A DNA stretch of 64,000 nt, taken from NCBI GenBank assembly GCA_905250115.1, contig CAJNOI010000214.1, positions 40,402-104,401 of the forward strand, in the 5' to 3' direction. The notes beneath the pieces are model-generated. The model searched no databases. It had not been told where the DNA came from and saw only the letters and a program-made list of their open reading frames with translations. Source of the stretch: Adineta steineri (lineage: Eukaryota > Rotifera > Eurotatoria > Adinetida > Adinetidae). Position numbers and translations under genes: made by a program. Of this stretch, positions 22,848 through 36,420 are shown piece by piece; the first letter of the stretch is position 1; each line of letters starts with the position of its first letter.

Positions 22848-25800
22848 TTAGCTTGATGACATAGTTGGTTTCCATGGTTTAACACGAACTCGATAGAATT
22901 TTGTACTTAATGGTACATTAAAACGATTATTTGGTTTTTTAGCTTGACAATATTCTTTATCAGTAACTTGACCAAGTAATGGTGTTGTTGATAGATTTAA
23001 TCCATTTATTCCAAACATTGTTGAATTCATCATAGATGTATTTATAAGTGTTGGAATATTTGTTGAACTATTTCCATTATCACCAGAAGTTGAATCCATA
23101 CCACTTGATGATGCAGCTGTTGTTGTTGTTGTTGTTGTCGTATTGATTTGTTGTTGTTGAATTAAATTTTGTCTTTGTTGAATATTAAATGATTCATAAC
23201 AATCAGAATGTATAAAATGAAGTGTTGGTAAATGAGTATAAATCATATAATGTTGATATGTTTGATCAAAATAAATAATAACATGATCAGATCGATTAAC
23301 AGTAAAAAAAGCAATAGGTGTTGCTTGTGGTGATGAATTTGTTGATAGACGTGATATATTTGATATTGATTGTGATGAATTACTAATTGAAGAAATAGGA
23401 AGAGATGCTTGGGGTGATAATGGATGCATTAAATTATTTGGTGGTGATGCAGCAAATGGTGTATATAATTCAACAGCAGCACTTGAATCACCTGGTGATG
23501 ATTTAAAACATGTTTCCATTAAAAGACTATTTACTGTTGCTGATATTGGTTGTTCACTAAAAGAAAAATATATATATCAAATGTTAAATAAATAAAAATA
23601 ATAATAATTACGTTTTAGGTGATGATGCCGCATTTCCAGCAGCTAACATACTCTGAACAATGAAGGTACTTGGCATTGAAATAGGTTCACTACGTTTAAG
23701 AAATGCTTGTCTAGTTGTTGTTGTTGTCGTTGTTGTTGGTGTTGTTGGTGTTGTTGATATTGTTTCATCGGGTGTATTATCTTCATCATCTTTATTTAAT
23801 TGTTGTTCATCATCAGTTGTTGATGATGTAATCATTGAACTAGTAACAGATGGAAGTAAAGGTGGTGGTGTTGATGATAATGTATAAAAATTTTGTAATT
23901 TTTTAATACATTCTTTTAATTTAAGAATTTTAATACGTTTATCAGCTAATTGTTGTTCTAATTGTACAATTTGTTTCTTTGGTCCACTTGTTGCATTTTG
24001 TACCGCACGTTGTATAGCTAAATTAAATTGTTTTTGTTGATCTTTTGTTGTTAAACGACGCATACTTGTTTCATCATTATGATCATCATCAGATGTTTGA
24101 GTAAATTGTTCATTAAATAATATTTGTATTGTTTCTGTTGATTGATCTTGATTATTTAATAAATTCATCACACTTGTTTGTTTATCTAATGTTTGATATT
24201 CATCTGTTTGTATTTCAATTGTTGTTGTTAGAATTTGTTTTTTTTCTTGTTCAGATTTCATTTGATTAAGCGTATCTTGATGTTCACTACGAACTTTTTC
24301 TAATTCAAATTCAAAATCTGATTGTAATGCTTTAACTATTTGTGATGTTTCAATATCAGATGTACGACGAAATTCATCAAAATTTGTTTCTAATGTTGAA
24401 TATTTTATTGTTAATTCTTGTTTTAATTGTTCACTTATTTCATATTGCATCTAAAATAACAAAATTTAATTTAAAACAAAAAAAGAAAGAATCGTAGGGA
24501 AATAATTACTTTCAATGTTTCATTATCTTGAATATGATTATTAATTTCTGATTGTAATAATTCAATTTGTTTTTGATGTTCATGATTTGATTGTTGAAGA
24601 CTTGTTATAACTTTTGAAATTGTTTCATGATAATTTAATATTAAATCATGCTGAATAGTTTTAGTTTGTTCACATTGATTTTTTAATAAATGAAATTCAT
24701 TGATAATAGATTGTGTATATTCATTATCTGTTTGTTGAGATACACAAGGACGTTGTGGAGGTGAAACAGCCATTTCAGTTGATGTATAAACTGCTTCAAG
24801 ACTACATTGAATATAATCATCTTCTTCTTCATTATTACTTGTTGTATTTGTTGTTACACTTATTGTTGATGGGGATGTTTCTTGAATATCTGAGGAAGAT
24901 TTTGTCATTGAACTATTTTCTATAAAAAACAAAAAAATCAAGATTTTTTATTTTTGATAATAAAATATCAGCTTAAATCTTGGTTTTTTTACTTATCGAA
25001 ATTCTAATTTTATATTCTAATTCATTTAAGTATTTCTTTTTAAAAAAATGTTTCATTGATCTAACCTTTTTCTGAAGATATTTCATCATTATTTTGTTCA
25101 TTTTCAATATTTGATTGTTCTTCATCTGTTTGTGGAAGGAAATTATTTTGTACAGTTTGTTCTGATAATGTTTGTGTCATAACTTGTTCACCAGGTGATT
25201 CAACATCAGATGATGATTGAGAACGAACAACTGTTGATCGACTACTACTATTTGTTGGTGATGGTAATTGTTTTGGTGTATCTTCATGAACGATTGTTGT
25301 TGTTAATGGAATAAATACTGAAAGTGGTGTCGTTATCAATGGATGTTTTTCTTCATGAAATGTTTGAGTACAACGAATCAGTGAAGCAAGATTTATTGAA
25401 GGATCAATCATTGTTGTTTCACTAATTAATAAAAAATAAATTCATTGGAATTCAATCTCAGCATAATTAAAAAGATCGATTATTAATCAAACTGCAGTTT
25501 CACTTTGGAGAATATATTGCCTTTTTTTCTGTAAATCTCGTTAAGTCAATGTTTTTCTTATTTGATATGATGTGTTCATAATTATATGAGAAAACTATCG
25601 AGAAGATACTCATGATGGAATAAATATGAAAATATGTATTCCTACAGGATTATAGTATAAATAATAAAATACCTTGTCTGTTGTTTAACTTCAGGAAATC
25701 TATCAAATATCTGATCAACTTCAGCTAAAGTTATATCAGGTAAGTTTGTATCCAATAATAATAATGGTTCTTTCTATAAATTATAAACACAAAAACATTC

Positions 25801-28666
25801 ATTGCATAGGCAAAAATCGTATTAAATATATATCTTACAATAAAAAATGATGGTAAGACTTTAAGAGTTGGTAATAAATTAAAAAGAAAATGTGGTTCTA
25901 AAAGAAAAAAAACAATAATGAATTTTCTAAAGAATAAAATAGAATTTTTTTTAATATCATACCATACTGCTTAATAAACTGTTCTCGTTTGGATACTTCA
26001 TCATTATGAACATTTTTTGATTTATGATGAATTGTTTCGGAAAACTATTCAAAAAGAAAATAAATTTTTTTCTAAATAAAATAATAAAAATAACAAACTT
26101 GATTAAAAATATTGGAATATTGTTTTCGTCTAACACATTCATTTAAAAATGAATAATAAAGATTTGGTGCTTGATTAAGTTGATATAAAAATGACATCGT
26201 TTTTTTTGTTCGATTTAATTTATGAATATATAATGATTGTTTTGCATCATAATCAACTAAATGTCGTTGAAGAAGCATCATATTTCTAAAAAAAAAAGAA
26301 ATTTATTATAAATTAAAACTAAATTATTGATCATACTTAAATCTTCGATGTAATTGATCGATAATATCTTGTTTAGATTTTCGAACTCTTTTTTCTATTT
26401 CAATTAATTTATTATGTCGTTTTGCAATTTCACTTAAATTTTGTGAATGAATTCCAGATATATCTTTTATTAAAGCAAAATCTCTTTGATTACCAACATT
26501 TGAACTAAATCTTTGTCGTTGACTAACAAGATACTAATAGAAAAAACAAATTAATTTATATAAAAACTTCTTCTTGTTGTTATCTTTAAATATACCTCAG
26601 CACAATCTTTTTGTTCATGTTGAAACTGTTTTGCACCTGTTAATTCATTTTGTAAGAGTGCAAATCGTTCTTCTATACCAATCATATGTTTTAATTCATG
26701 ATTGGAGATTTTCTTGGATAAATCATCAATTTCATTATTCATTTTAGATAAAAGTTCATCTGTACACTAGAAAAATAATTGATTTTACATAAAAATAAAG
26801 AAATTTAGAAACAAGATTTTATTACTTACTTCATCAATAATATTTGTACATCCACTGATAATATCATCGACATTCATATTAGCTAACTAAGAAAATAAAA
26901 GAAATAGTTAGTTCAGTTTTAGTCAGATTGATCGTTTGCTAGTTTATGTCATATCCATTTTGCTGATTACAACCCAAATAAATACTTTCAAAGTTTTATT
27001 TCAAATCATCTTGTATCAAAATTAAATTTCACATGAGTCTCTTTATGACACGTAAAACAAAATATTAAATCTGGTAAGCACTAGAATATAAGTTGTTTTA
27101 TGTTTCCTTATTGACAGGTCTATATTTTTCATAATTAATCATAAACAAATCTTTTTTGTACATCCATTATTCTTATTATATGAAAGATTGTCTCTACGAT
27201 AGAATATACATTGCATTAATTTATAGAATAAATATTCCTAATAGTAAACAAAAGATATTTTATCAAGGACACTGTAGAATAATTATATAGTTTTGCAATT
27301 CATAGGATTTATTCCATATAAATTTATTAGAATATTCTTTTCGTTTTATAAAACTTTTTCTTCCTTAAAAAATACGTAATAGACGAAACAAAAACATGTG
27401 AAAGTAAATATTAAACATGCACTTTACTATTGAAATAAACTTCTTACACTATGATTGTTATCATAGAGAAATATGAATCATCAACACGGTAATTTCATTA
27501 TTAGATGATGAAATAAGTAAAAGATGATTTATACTCGACTTAATCGTTAATATTGATATATGAAATGAAATAGAAACTAACCTGAGCAGTAATCCATTCA
27601 AATAAAGACATATCTCCTGTAATTTGAATATCATTCTCATTTTGTGTTAATAAATTTGTACTTGTTGTTGCTGCTAAACTAATTGACGAGGATGATGTTG
27701 ATGATGATACAGTTGATTTATGATAGATTAAATTTGAATTTTCTATTAAAGATATTAATTTATTTGGAAGTTTTAATTGATGTAGAATTTCAATTGAATG
27801 TGGTAAACTAAAAAAAGAAAAGAAAATTTAATATTTTATTATATTAAATTGTAAAAACAAACTTTTGAAATAGTTCTAAATATGATGATCTTTCAGATAA
27901 ATAATTTTGATATGAACGATCAAATGAATTTCGATTAAGTAAAAAACTCCTACAAAAAAAAGCAAATTTTTAATAATTAATAATATATATATATATAAAC
28001 ATACGAAAGTGTATCTTCAATATTAGCAATAACTGCCATCCATCCTTGATATTGCGCTTGTTGATCACGAATAAATCGTTCACAATTTTCAACTATTTTT
28101 TGTGCATATCTGTTATAAGTCTAATAGGAAAAAGAAGATGAAATTTAGAAAAAAATATCTTTTTCTTTCTTGACTAACTTGTGCAGTATCAGCCCGTTGA
28201 ACAATTGTTTCATATGTAGATGGCATAGCTAACCATTTTTCAACAGTTACATTATCCAATATTGATATACTATTAGATGTTAATGGTAATTGCAATGGAC
28301 GTGGTCGTTCTAAATGTGATTTATCCAAAAGATATATTGGATTTTCTTCCTAATAAAATAAAAGATTTAAATTTAAATGAAACGAACTATATATTTAAAC
28401 TAACTGTTCCAGCACATGTTTCACGTGTTTTCATACAAACTTGTACAGCATCATCATCTAATAATTCCCCGCCACTTATAATTAAAATTTGTTTTGATGG
28501 TGCTATTGCATGTTCACGTTCAATAGTTGATTTCAATGTTTTTACACTAAATAATAAAATTAGAATAAAATAAAATAAAGAAAATTGATTTGACATACTC
28601 TTGAAATGCTAAATCAGTTTCAAATGTATAAGTTTCGCCAATATCTACTCGAAATACATAGAGCAT
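22848..28666 (-). CDS. RB1CC1: RB1-inducible coiled-coil protein 1 (FIP200/ATG11-like)
   Basis: FIP200 is the large scaffold of the ULK1 kinase complex that starts autophagosome formation; it binds cargo receptors through its C-terminal Claw domain. The gene has more than a dozen exons. The N-terminus MLYVFRVDIGETYTF begins a ubiquitin-like fold (human MKLYVFLVNTGTTLTF), followed by ILIISGGELL. The middle exons are helical, with ERFALLQNELTGAKQFQHEQ near 26610-26700. A Ser/Thr/Gln-rich disordered part follows (24471-25411) and then a coiled coil (23608-24450). The last exon holds the Claw: HYMIYTHLPTLHFIHS, then DKEYCQAKKPNNRFNVPL and TKFYRVRVKPW, close to human KEYCQAKKAQNRFKVPLGTKFYRVK. The last exon is preceded by a TTTTAG acceptor near 23559. 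A decayed copy of this exon lies at 19395-19670. Confidence 0.9.
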
Positions 28667-30711
28667 TTTTTTTCTTTTTTATTAACAAATATCACTATGT
28701 AAATTCATTTAATAAAAGCAAGTAGAAAATCTATAAGAAATAAAAAAATAAATAATCCTTGATTTTCATCGTAAGTATATAAAATAAAAGTGAACTGACA
28801 AGTATCTTTCAAGGCCAAAAGATTTCTGATTAAAATAATAAATAGGGAAGAAAAAACAGATGACAGATAATGATAAAAAAAGAAATGAAGAAGAAGAAGT
28901 TTTACTTCTATGTTTACTTTTCTTTTACATTCATCATAAAAATGAAAGAAGAAAGTATAATTGGACTTCGATTAATCACCAATAGTTGATTTAGTTAGAA
29001 AGAAATAAGAACGTAGGCGCCATCTGATGATCTTATCATATATATATATAGCAGTATTTCATCATGTCATTTTAAATTGCATCGTAGTAAAAGAAGAAAA
29101 AAAAATATATATAAATGCTTGCGTCACTTTTTTTTGTGCTTTCTTTTGACTTATGCAATGAAAAACACACACTGTCATGATGAATATATTCGTTCCTATT
29201 AACATGTGATACAACCACGCGTGATATATTGTTTTTTTCCTGGGATTTTACGTTTATATTTTAATATAAAGGAAGAAAAATCAATTGAAATTTTTATCCC
29301 TTGATTTGTAAAATAAATAATAGATTATTTCAAGGGTTATGTTGGAATTTACACTTGATACATAGTGATGATGATAAATGAAAAAGAAAGATATTTTTAT
29401 TTCAAAATTGTGACGTGTAATAAGAAAAAGAATAAAGTATTGATAAACTTTATAAACAAGACAAATATATCTTGTCTTTTTTTTTTCTTCTCCTTCTTAT
29501 CTATCATTGACTGATTATCAATTAAAGTGACATTTGAATGTCATAATAAATTTATCTTTCTATCTTCTCATAGAGTTTATTCGTATTACGTTCTATTTGT
29601 ATTGAACAAAATTTTATTAAGTTCATAGAAGATATAATCGAAAGAATAGTGTAAATACATATGTTCGTGAAATTAATTCCATTAAAAAATGTATACAAAC
29701 CTTGAAAGAGTAAAATTCAGTCAATAGCCTTGTTTTTATTTTAAGAAATTATTTTCCATATATGACATTGAACTGAATTATTCGATATTTTTTGATAGTT
29801 AAATATATATTTTTATTTTGATTAACCTTTTAACTAATTATTATCAATGTATATATATATAAAGGTTAACATTGAATGTCAGTATATAAATAATCAAATG
29901 ATTATGATATCTCGAAGGTATGTTACGACTAGATATCTTATGTTCAAAGATCATACTGAATTGAAAGATAATAAATAATCCGATTGATATTATCAAACAA
30001 ATGACCAATATTTATTTAAATAAATTTCATAGAAGTTCAGTAGAATTCGTTCAGATTTTATTTATGTGATAAAATTAAAATAGTCAATAGTCTTTACATA
30101 TACTTTTGTATATCGTCGTGAACATAATTTATAGTTAGTTCCAAAACTAATATGATAAAACAAAGAGATATTGATTACTGCAAAGAATACCTCAACACAT
30201 TCTAAATGTGAACATTGAATATATGGATCAAATTAAATAGTATATCACATTTCAAATACACGTAATCTTATTTCTAAAATTCAACCAATAGAAACAATCG
30301 TTAGATATATATATACAATTGATCATTTTAAAAAAAGTTAATGGAAAAATAATTAAATCAGTTAATTTGAATAAGAATAAAAATCATTGATAAATTATTC
30401 ATAAATCATCATGGTCAAATATAGTTTATATTATATCAGCATTCTCTTTATTTATCAGACTTGATTTTCTTCCTTATATATAAAGTTAATGAATTAATGC
30501 GTATATAAGAACCAAGTTTCTTTTTAATATTTATCTTCTTGTAGAACTTGTTAAGTTCTATTGAATCATATTAAAAAAATTCAGCAAATAATATTTTATT
30601 CTAAAAACGGTTTCTTATGAGAAAGAAGAAAGTCCTACAAAGATCCGATATATATACATTTTATCGCATTGTCTAATCATAAATATGTACGAAAAAGTAA
30701 GAGTTCATTCA

Positions 30712-30735
30712 CAACAACAACAACAACAACAACAA
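30712..30735. repeat. CAA trinucleotide repeat
   Basis: About eight tandem CAA units in non-coding sequence. Confidence 0.85.
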
Positions 30736-30875
30736 TATAAAATAAACAAATGTGAAGTAGAATCCAAGGCAGGAAATAATAAAGAAAAGGATAAGCTCTC
30801 ACAAGTTTGACTTCTCAAAATGTATGATTCTTTATGAAGTGTTTGATTTCAAATTACCGGTAAAATATTTTATAT

Positions 30876-30927
30876 AAATCAGAGTGCAAAATCGAACCAA
30901 AGCCGATTCGTATTCGCACTCTGATTT
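30876..30927. repeat. Perfect 12-base inverted repeat, hairpin-forming
   Basis: AAATCAGAGTGC and GCACTCTGATTT flank a loop that itself can pair partly (AATCG with CGATT). The whole is 52 bases. It could be a small structured RNA, a foldback element or a protein-binding palindrome. Confidence 0.7.
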
Positions 30928-31573
30928 GAATAAACATCATAGTTTAACTCTAAAGTTATTTAAAATATTATCGTAACATAAATCATGCGATTCAATTCAA
31001 ATCCTTGTTGATGAATAAATATTAATTCTTGAATTTATTCATATATATAGAATTTATTTACAATATCTTTAACTTGTTGTGTTCGTAAGATGTATTCAAT
31101 AAATAAGTTTCAATATCTTACAAACATGATTTCTCGTGATAAACAAGGATTTTCAACAGATGTCCAAGTTATAATTATGATTATATTTAAAGTGATACTT
31201 ACTTTGATTAATAAATGTATTGAATATTTTATCAGATTTACTATTATCAGACATTCTTTTAACTTAAGAACTAAATATTTCTTGTTCGAACTGACTGTTT
31301 TGATAACATTTAGTGTGGTTTTTGTTACTTTATTTGAATTTTAAACAAAAGAAAATGAAAAGGAAAAATTTGTTTATGATTTTATTTTCTATATACAATT
31401 TGCGAGATTATAATAGTTCCAGATAAAATAAACTGACGTTGCTTGAATAAATATGAGACTAGTCTTGAGAGAAAAAAATGTATCATCATCACAAGAAGCA
31501 AAAAAAACGAAAAAAATGAATATGGATAGCTAGACTACATAAGTACGAAAAATGAATGTAATGAATTGTTTAT

Positions 31574-32802
31574 TTAAAGATCAGCATTTCTCTTTGCTTT
31601 TTGTGCTTTTTCGCTTGTTTCTTCAGCTGTTTCTTTAGCTTTCTTTGATGCTTGTTTTTTTGTTTCATGTGCATATTCTTTTGTTGATTCAAATGCATTT
31701 TCACCTAGAATTAAATTCATAATATAATAAATAAAAAATTAAAATAAATATATACCAGCATGACGACCAGCTTTCAAAGCTTCATTAGCTGGAAAAGAAA
31801 ATAAGAATATATTAAAACAACAAATTTAAAATAAAATAATCAAACCTTTATCTCGAGTTAATTCAAGAGTTTGTTCAGCTAAATTATAAAAGAAAGATGA
31901 ATACGAAATAAATATAGATATGAAATTATTTACGTAATTGTTTAGCTTTCTTTACACCATCAGCGCCTAATTCAAGTGCAGCTTCATATGCTTCGGCACC
32001 TAAAACATTTTAAAAAATAATAGTTTAGAGAAGTTGAAATAAAAGAAGTTAATTTACCTGATTTTTTAGCAGAATTAAGTGCATCATTAGCTATAAACAG
32101 AAGAAATAATCTTATCATCATTTACAATAGAAGTTGATCTATTACCTTTATCTTTTCCAACTTCAAAAGCTTGTTCACCTAATTTTTGACCTTGTTTCAT
32201 ACCTTCTTGAGCATATTCTTGTCCGGTTTTAGCTGCATCATTAGCAAAGTTTTGAGCTAGATTAAAAAAGAAAAAAGTATGATTTCATATTCAATGGCAT
32301 ATTTCAATTACCTGAAGCTTTGACATCTTCAGCAACTTTAGCTAATTTTTCTTTAGCTAAAATATGAAATAAATATTTATATAATTCATATTTATATCAC
32401 TTACCAACATCACCATATTCATCAGCAAGTTTGCCTAAAATATAGAAGAATTTGTTTAGAAAAAAAGGAAAATATAATAATAAAAGTCTTACTTCCAGCT
32501 TTGTAAGCTTCATTAGCTTTATCTTTTAAATATTCGGCACCTTCAGCAACTTTTGGTTGAGTAGCATCATATACATCTTTTACCTATAAAGATAGATATA
32601 CATTGAACAGATTATTAGAAAAAGAAAAATAAGTATAACATACTTTTTCAACAACTTTATCTTTTAAATCAGTAGCTGCAGCAGCAGCGGCAGCAGCAGC
32701 CTGTTCAGCGGCAGCAGTAGCTTGTTCAGTTGCTGACTTTTGTTTGGCTAATGTAGCCGAGATAAAAAGAGCGAGACAAATAATTGATAAAAATTTGTTC
32801 AT
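31574..32802 (-). CDS. Secreted/ER group 3 late embryogenesis abundant (LEA) protein
   Basis: Group 3 LEA proteins are disordered in water, fold into amphipathic helices on drying, and protect proteins and membranes during desiccation; bdelloids carry ER-targeted forms. Ten exons join to 243 residues. Residues 1-19 are a signal peptide (MNKFLSIICLALFISATLA). The rest is an Ala/Lys/Glu-rich run of 11-residue LEA units such as ANDALNSAKKS and LAEQTLELTRDK. The C-terminus is NADL, which resembles degenerate KDEL-type retention signals. Exons are 32802-32644, 32583-32493, 32434-32405, 32356-32312, 32256-32146, 32090-32058, 31999-31934, 31878-31846, 31788-31756 and 31704-31574. All junctions after exon 2 are phase 1. 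Four internal exons are exact multiples of 33 bases. No intact neighbour shares a promoter with it. Confidence 0.93.
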
Positions 32803-34601
32803 TGTTAGATTTTTTCTTGAGTCAATTGGTTAATTTTACGATAATTAATCTAAAAGAAAATTGCGCATTTACTAACAAGAAAAAAGTGTTCACATATTAG
32901 AATAAAACGTATAATATATGAAGTAGAAACGAAAATGAAAGAAATCGTTCTCGTTATCACATGTAACTCAGCAAAAATCCAAACGTGACTTATTATACGT
33001 AGTTGTCGTTGTTGTCAAATGGACCAACTAACCCTAGTGATGCGTTACACCAATAAAACGTATCTATATTTATAGATGGCGTATCTAATATTTTTTGTAT
33101 AAACTAAATGTATTATTCAGTTTTTAACTAGTACCTATTATTGAAATTTTCAAATCAAAATAGAATCGATTTACAATTATTCTGTTGTCATGGAATGAAT
33201 CTAAGTATTGTCGTATTGATTTTATCGCCTAGCATTTCTTATTACTTTATAGATTGAAAACAAAATGAAAGATCACACTAGTCATCATATTTAAGATGTA
33301 TTCTATTTTATTAAAGAGTCTTGCTAATAATACAAAATTGTGTAACAAGTTGAAAGCAAATTATGTTGATTAGAATTTAGAATATCAATAAATGAGTAAT
33401 GTTCTTCTACGTATTATATATCTTTATCTAATATATAATCGAAATTATTAAGATAAAATAGACAATGATATATTAATATTATCTTCAATAAATAGTTTAT
33501 CAGAAGACATTAGGCAAAAGTTACTTATTTATTTTGATTTAAAGCTCATTTAGTAGCAACTAAGACTATAACTACGATCTATTCAATAAATACTTTTCTA
33601 ACAATTATTTATATTTTCTCAATTCAATCTAATGATACAATTGTTTGATATTGAAAGCAAAATATGTTGTTTAAATGACACATGTATATATATACAGTAT
33701 GGTACATTAACAACCATTAAGATCTGATAGAAGTATTTGTCAGAGATAGAAATAACAGCAGGAAGAAGAAGTACCATTCGTAATTTAAATTATAATAAAT
33801 AATAATTTCAGTGGAATGGCAGCATATTTAATTAAATATCATAAATCAATTATTCTTTATTTCTTATTTTGTTTCCCCAAAATGGTGGTACCATACAAAT
33901 TCGGTTAAATCCTAAGTAATATCTCATTTGATTCTTTACAAAAATATTTATTTCTTACATCCATCAACTGTCAAATTTCGACGTTAAATACAGTTGAACG
34001 TAAAAAGGAACTGATATCTCAAAGAAGAATGGTGCTAAAATGTTCTTTTTATTTTATAATCCCTGCTTTATTACGCACGATCGTATATAGTCGTTTTTTT
34101 TGTCGTGCTTTATTTTTAATAATTCAATAGATGATAATCTTAAAAAAGAAGATGATGTAACAAAATAAATAAGATCTGATCATCTATGTATGATGCTTTT
34201 ATTAGTTAACCCTTCACCTTCATCTTTACTTAATCTGTAAGAACTCATTTCTTTCCTATTCTAACTTTCTTGCAGTATTATGTATATGTAGAAAATGTTT
34301 TTCAACAATGAGAGACTTATATGATACTAAATTAAACTACATATGAATAGAATTAATTCTAAATGTACTAAGAATTCGTTTAAATTTCTCTTTATCATTA
34401 ATGAAGTCTATGATTTTCTCCTATCAGTTAAATTAATCTTAAAACATGTATTGGATAATTTTTTATCTTCTGAATTATTTATGTATAGATGTGTGTTATA
34501 CATTTTGTTATTTCAGTCAGATATGTTTTTATGAAAATAAAGAACAACATGAATTTCAAAACTGAAATTCAAAATATTCAAACTTAGTATCTGATAATAC
34601 T
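32803..34601. other. LEA upstream region and gene-free stretch
   Basis: Holds the presumed LEA promoter. A TATA-like TATATTATA lies about 110 bases upstream of the ATG. No heat-shock element was found on reading the first 250 bases. No other gene is supported to 34601. Confidence 0.35.
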
Positions 34602-34760
34602 TAGATATGTGACAGTTCTATATCAATTCTCATTGCCGGAACTTTTGATAAAAACTGAATTGTTTCAACAGTTCAATTTCTATCAGAAGAACTGTTGTGA
34701 AGATTCAGTTCTTCTCAATCGAACTTACGAACTTGAACTGTCACAGGCCTAATTAGATAT
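34602..34760. mobile_element. Short inverted-repeat element flanked by TAGATAT
   Basis: GTGACAGTTC at 34609-34618 is matched by its complement GAACTGTCAC at 34735-34744. TAGATAT occurs directly outside the left end and nine bases beyond the right end. The interior repeats CAGTTC and GAACTG motifs several times. A related piece (AATCGAACTTGAACTGTTAC) is at 39815-39834. Consistent with a small non-autonomous element, without proof. Confidence 0.4.
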
Positions 34761-35293
34761 AGAATAAACATAAAGTTCTTTTTCTTTCTTTTACATTTTA
34801 AAATTAAATCTGATATCATGTAAGAGTACCTCATTACATTTAGAATTGTACAAATAATGAAAAGGATGAATAATAAGAACTGATGTTCTTTTTTTTTGCA
34901 AAAGTAGAGCTAGTATAGGAATTGATTTTAATAACAATGTATGCAAAACGCTACTATAGATTGTTGATTACTTTGCTATAATGTATGATGAATTCAATAG
35001 AGAATCTCAATAATAGTACGTATATAAAATATTTTTAGTTAAATGCGAAATAGCTATCTATAAAGTCAGTGAAAATTAGACGATATTTTGCCCATCTCTG
35101 TAAAAGATATGCATTGTAATCAAATGATATAAAAACATTAGTCATAGAATACAATAGTTTTATTCTTAAATAGAATTGGCAATTTTATTATTCAAATATA
35201 TGTATCCTACCATCATGTCGAAAGTTCTTGTTATCAAATGTAAAACTTGTAGACTAAAAAACATTTACATTATATATAATAACAATTCACAGA

Positions 35294-35582
35294 TTAGAAG
35301 TTATCATCAGGATAGTCACATAGTGCACCAGCCCATCCTACAGCACATATGCAATTCGAAGGCACCGCTTAATACTGCTGAACATATTCCTCCATTGTCG
35401 CATGGATTTTGTGTAGCAGAACAAAAATCTATTAAACAAATATCTAATTAAAAAAATATGGTTTTATTCAATGATGACTTACTTCGTATATCAGCTGTGT
35501 TGCTACTGACATGCAGACCTTGACCATGAACGCTTATATAACAAATAGAAACCATAATAACAATAACAGAAATCGAATGCAT
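35294..35582 (-). pseudogene. Secreted single EGF-domain protein with a one-base frameshift
   Basis: Exon 1 (35582-35483) gives a signal peptide (MHSISVIVIMVSICYISVHG) and a short linker. Exon 2 (from 35428) gives an EGF-like start: CSATQNPC, DNGGIC, then SAVLSGAFE. At that point the frame as written loses the domain and stops early. Skipping one base in GAATTGCAT (near 35350) brings back C-I-C, AVGWAGALC and a natural end with six cysteines spaced as in EGF (6, 4, 9, 1, 8). The gene is therefore either a fresh pseudogene or carries a sequencing error. A TATATATA box sits 51 bases upstream of the ATG, which shows the promoter is still in place. Bdelloid family unknown. Confidence 0.75.
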
Positions 35583-35632
35583 TCTCTTTATTATTATTTT
35601 CAATTATAATCAAAATCGTTTTATCATTGTCG

Positions 35633-35640
35633 TATATATA
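35633..35640 (-). promoter_or_regulatory. TATA box of the EGF-like gene
   Basis: TATATATA followed by ACG on the minus strand, about 51 bases before the ATG. Confidence 0.5.
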
Positions 35641-36420
35641 GATATTTTAGAATTAAACAGTATGGAAGTGCTTAACGTTGCTTAGATATATTTTCGTCTT
35701 ATATTACATTTCTGTTAGACGGGTAAATACCACATTTCTATAATTTTAACTTAAATTAAATTTTTATAATCCATAAGAAAATAAGACTAAAATAATAGTT
35801 GCTATCTCTTTCAATTTTTATATGTTTTCATAAATATCTATGATTCTTAGTAAAATTAATAAGAGAAATCAGTCCACCAATTAACTTTTGTTTATTATTG
35901 TATTTTTCAGTAGGATATTTAACGAGAAGAAAAAATAATAGATATCAACAAAATAAAATTGATTCTGATACATATCACTACTTCTACATACTAGAGAGTT
36001 TTGCAATACTCTTTTTCTCCTTGAAAGGAGATCATCAAAAAAAAACTACATTGCATGTCAAAACATTTCAAATTTTAATATATGACTAATGTGTCTTCAT
36101 CTTGTTTTAATCTTGTAAAATATAGAAATAATGTTCTTGCTCAACAAAAAAGTAATACTTCTTGTCACTATACCCATTGACTTATCATTTCATAGAAATA
36201 AATAAAAAAATTACTCGATATTTCAGTTGTGTTGTGCAACTTTTACATTTTGACAGTATAAAATGATTTAAATAGTGTTGTAATAATTCATTTCTTAGTC
36301 TATTCTGATTTTTCATCGATTCACAAAATATACATAGACAATTACTTTATAAAGCTCAGTACTTAATTTAAGCAGTATTAAATAGAATTACTTGTTTATA
36401 AATCTGAACATTGAATAATA

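Larger units (their letters stand above)
28667..31573. other. Gene-free stretch
   Basis: About 2.9 kb with no supported gene. A frame at 31090-31344 lacks recognisable features. A perfect hairpin and a CAA run are listed separately. Confidence 0.4.

Noticed and set aside
31090-31344. 84-codon hydrophobic frame
   Set aside because: Hydrophobicity follows from T-rich codons; no start context, splice site or domain.
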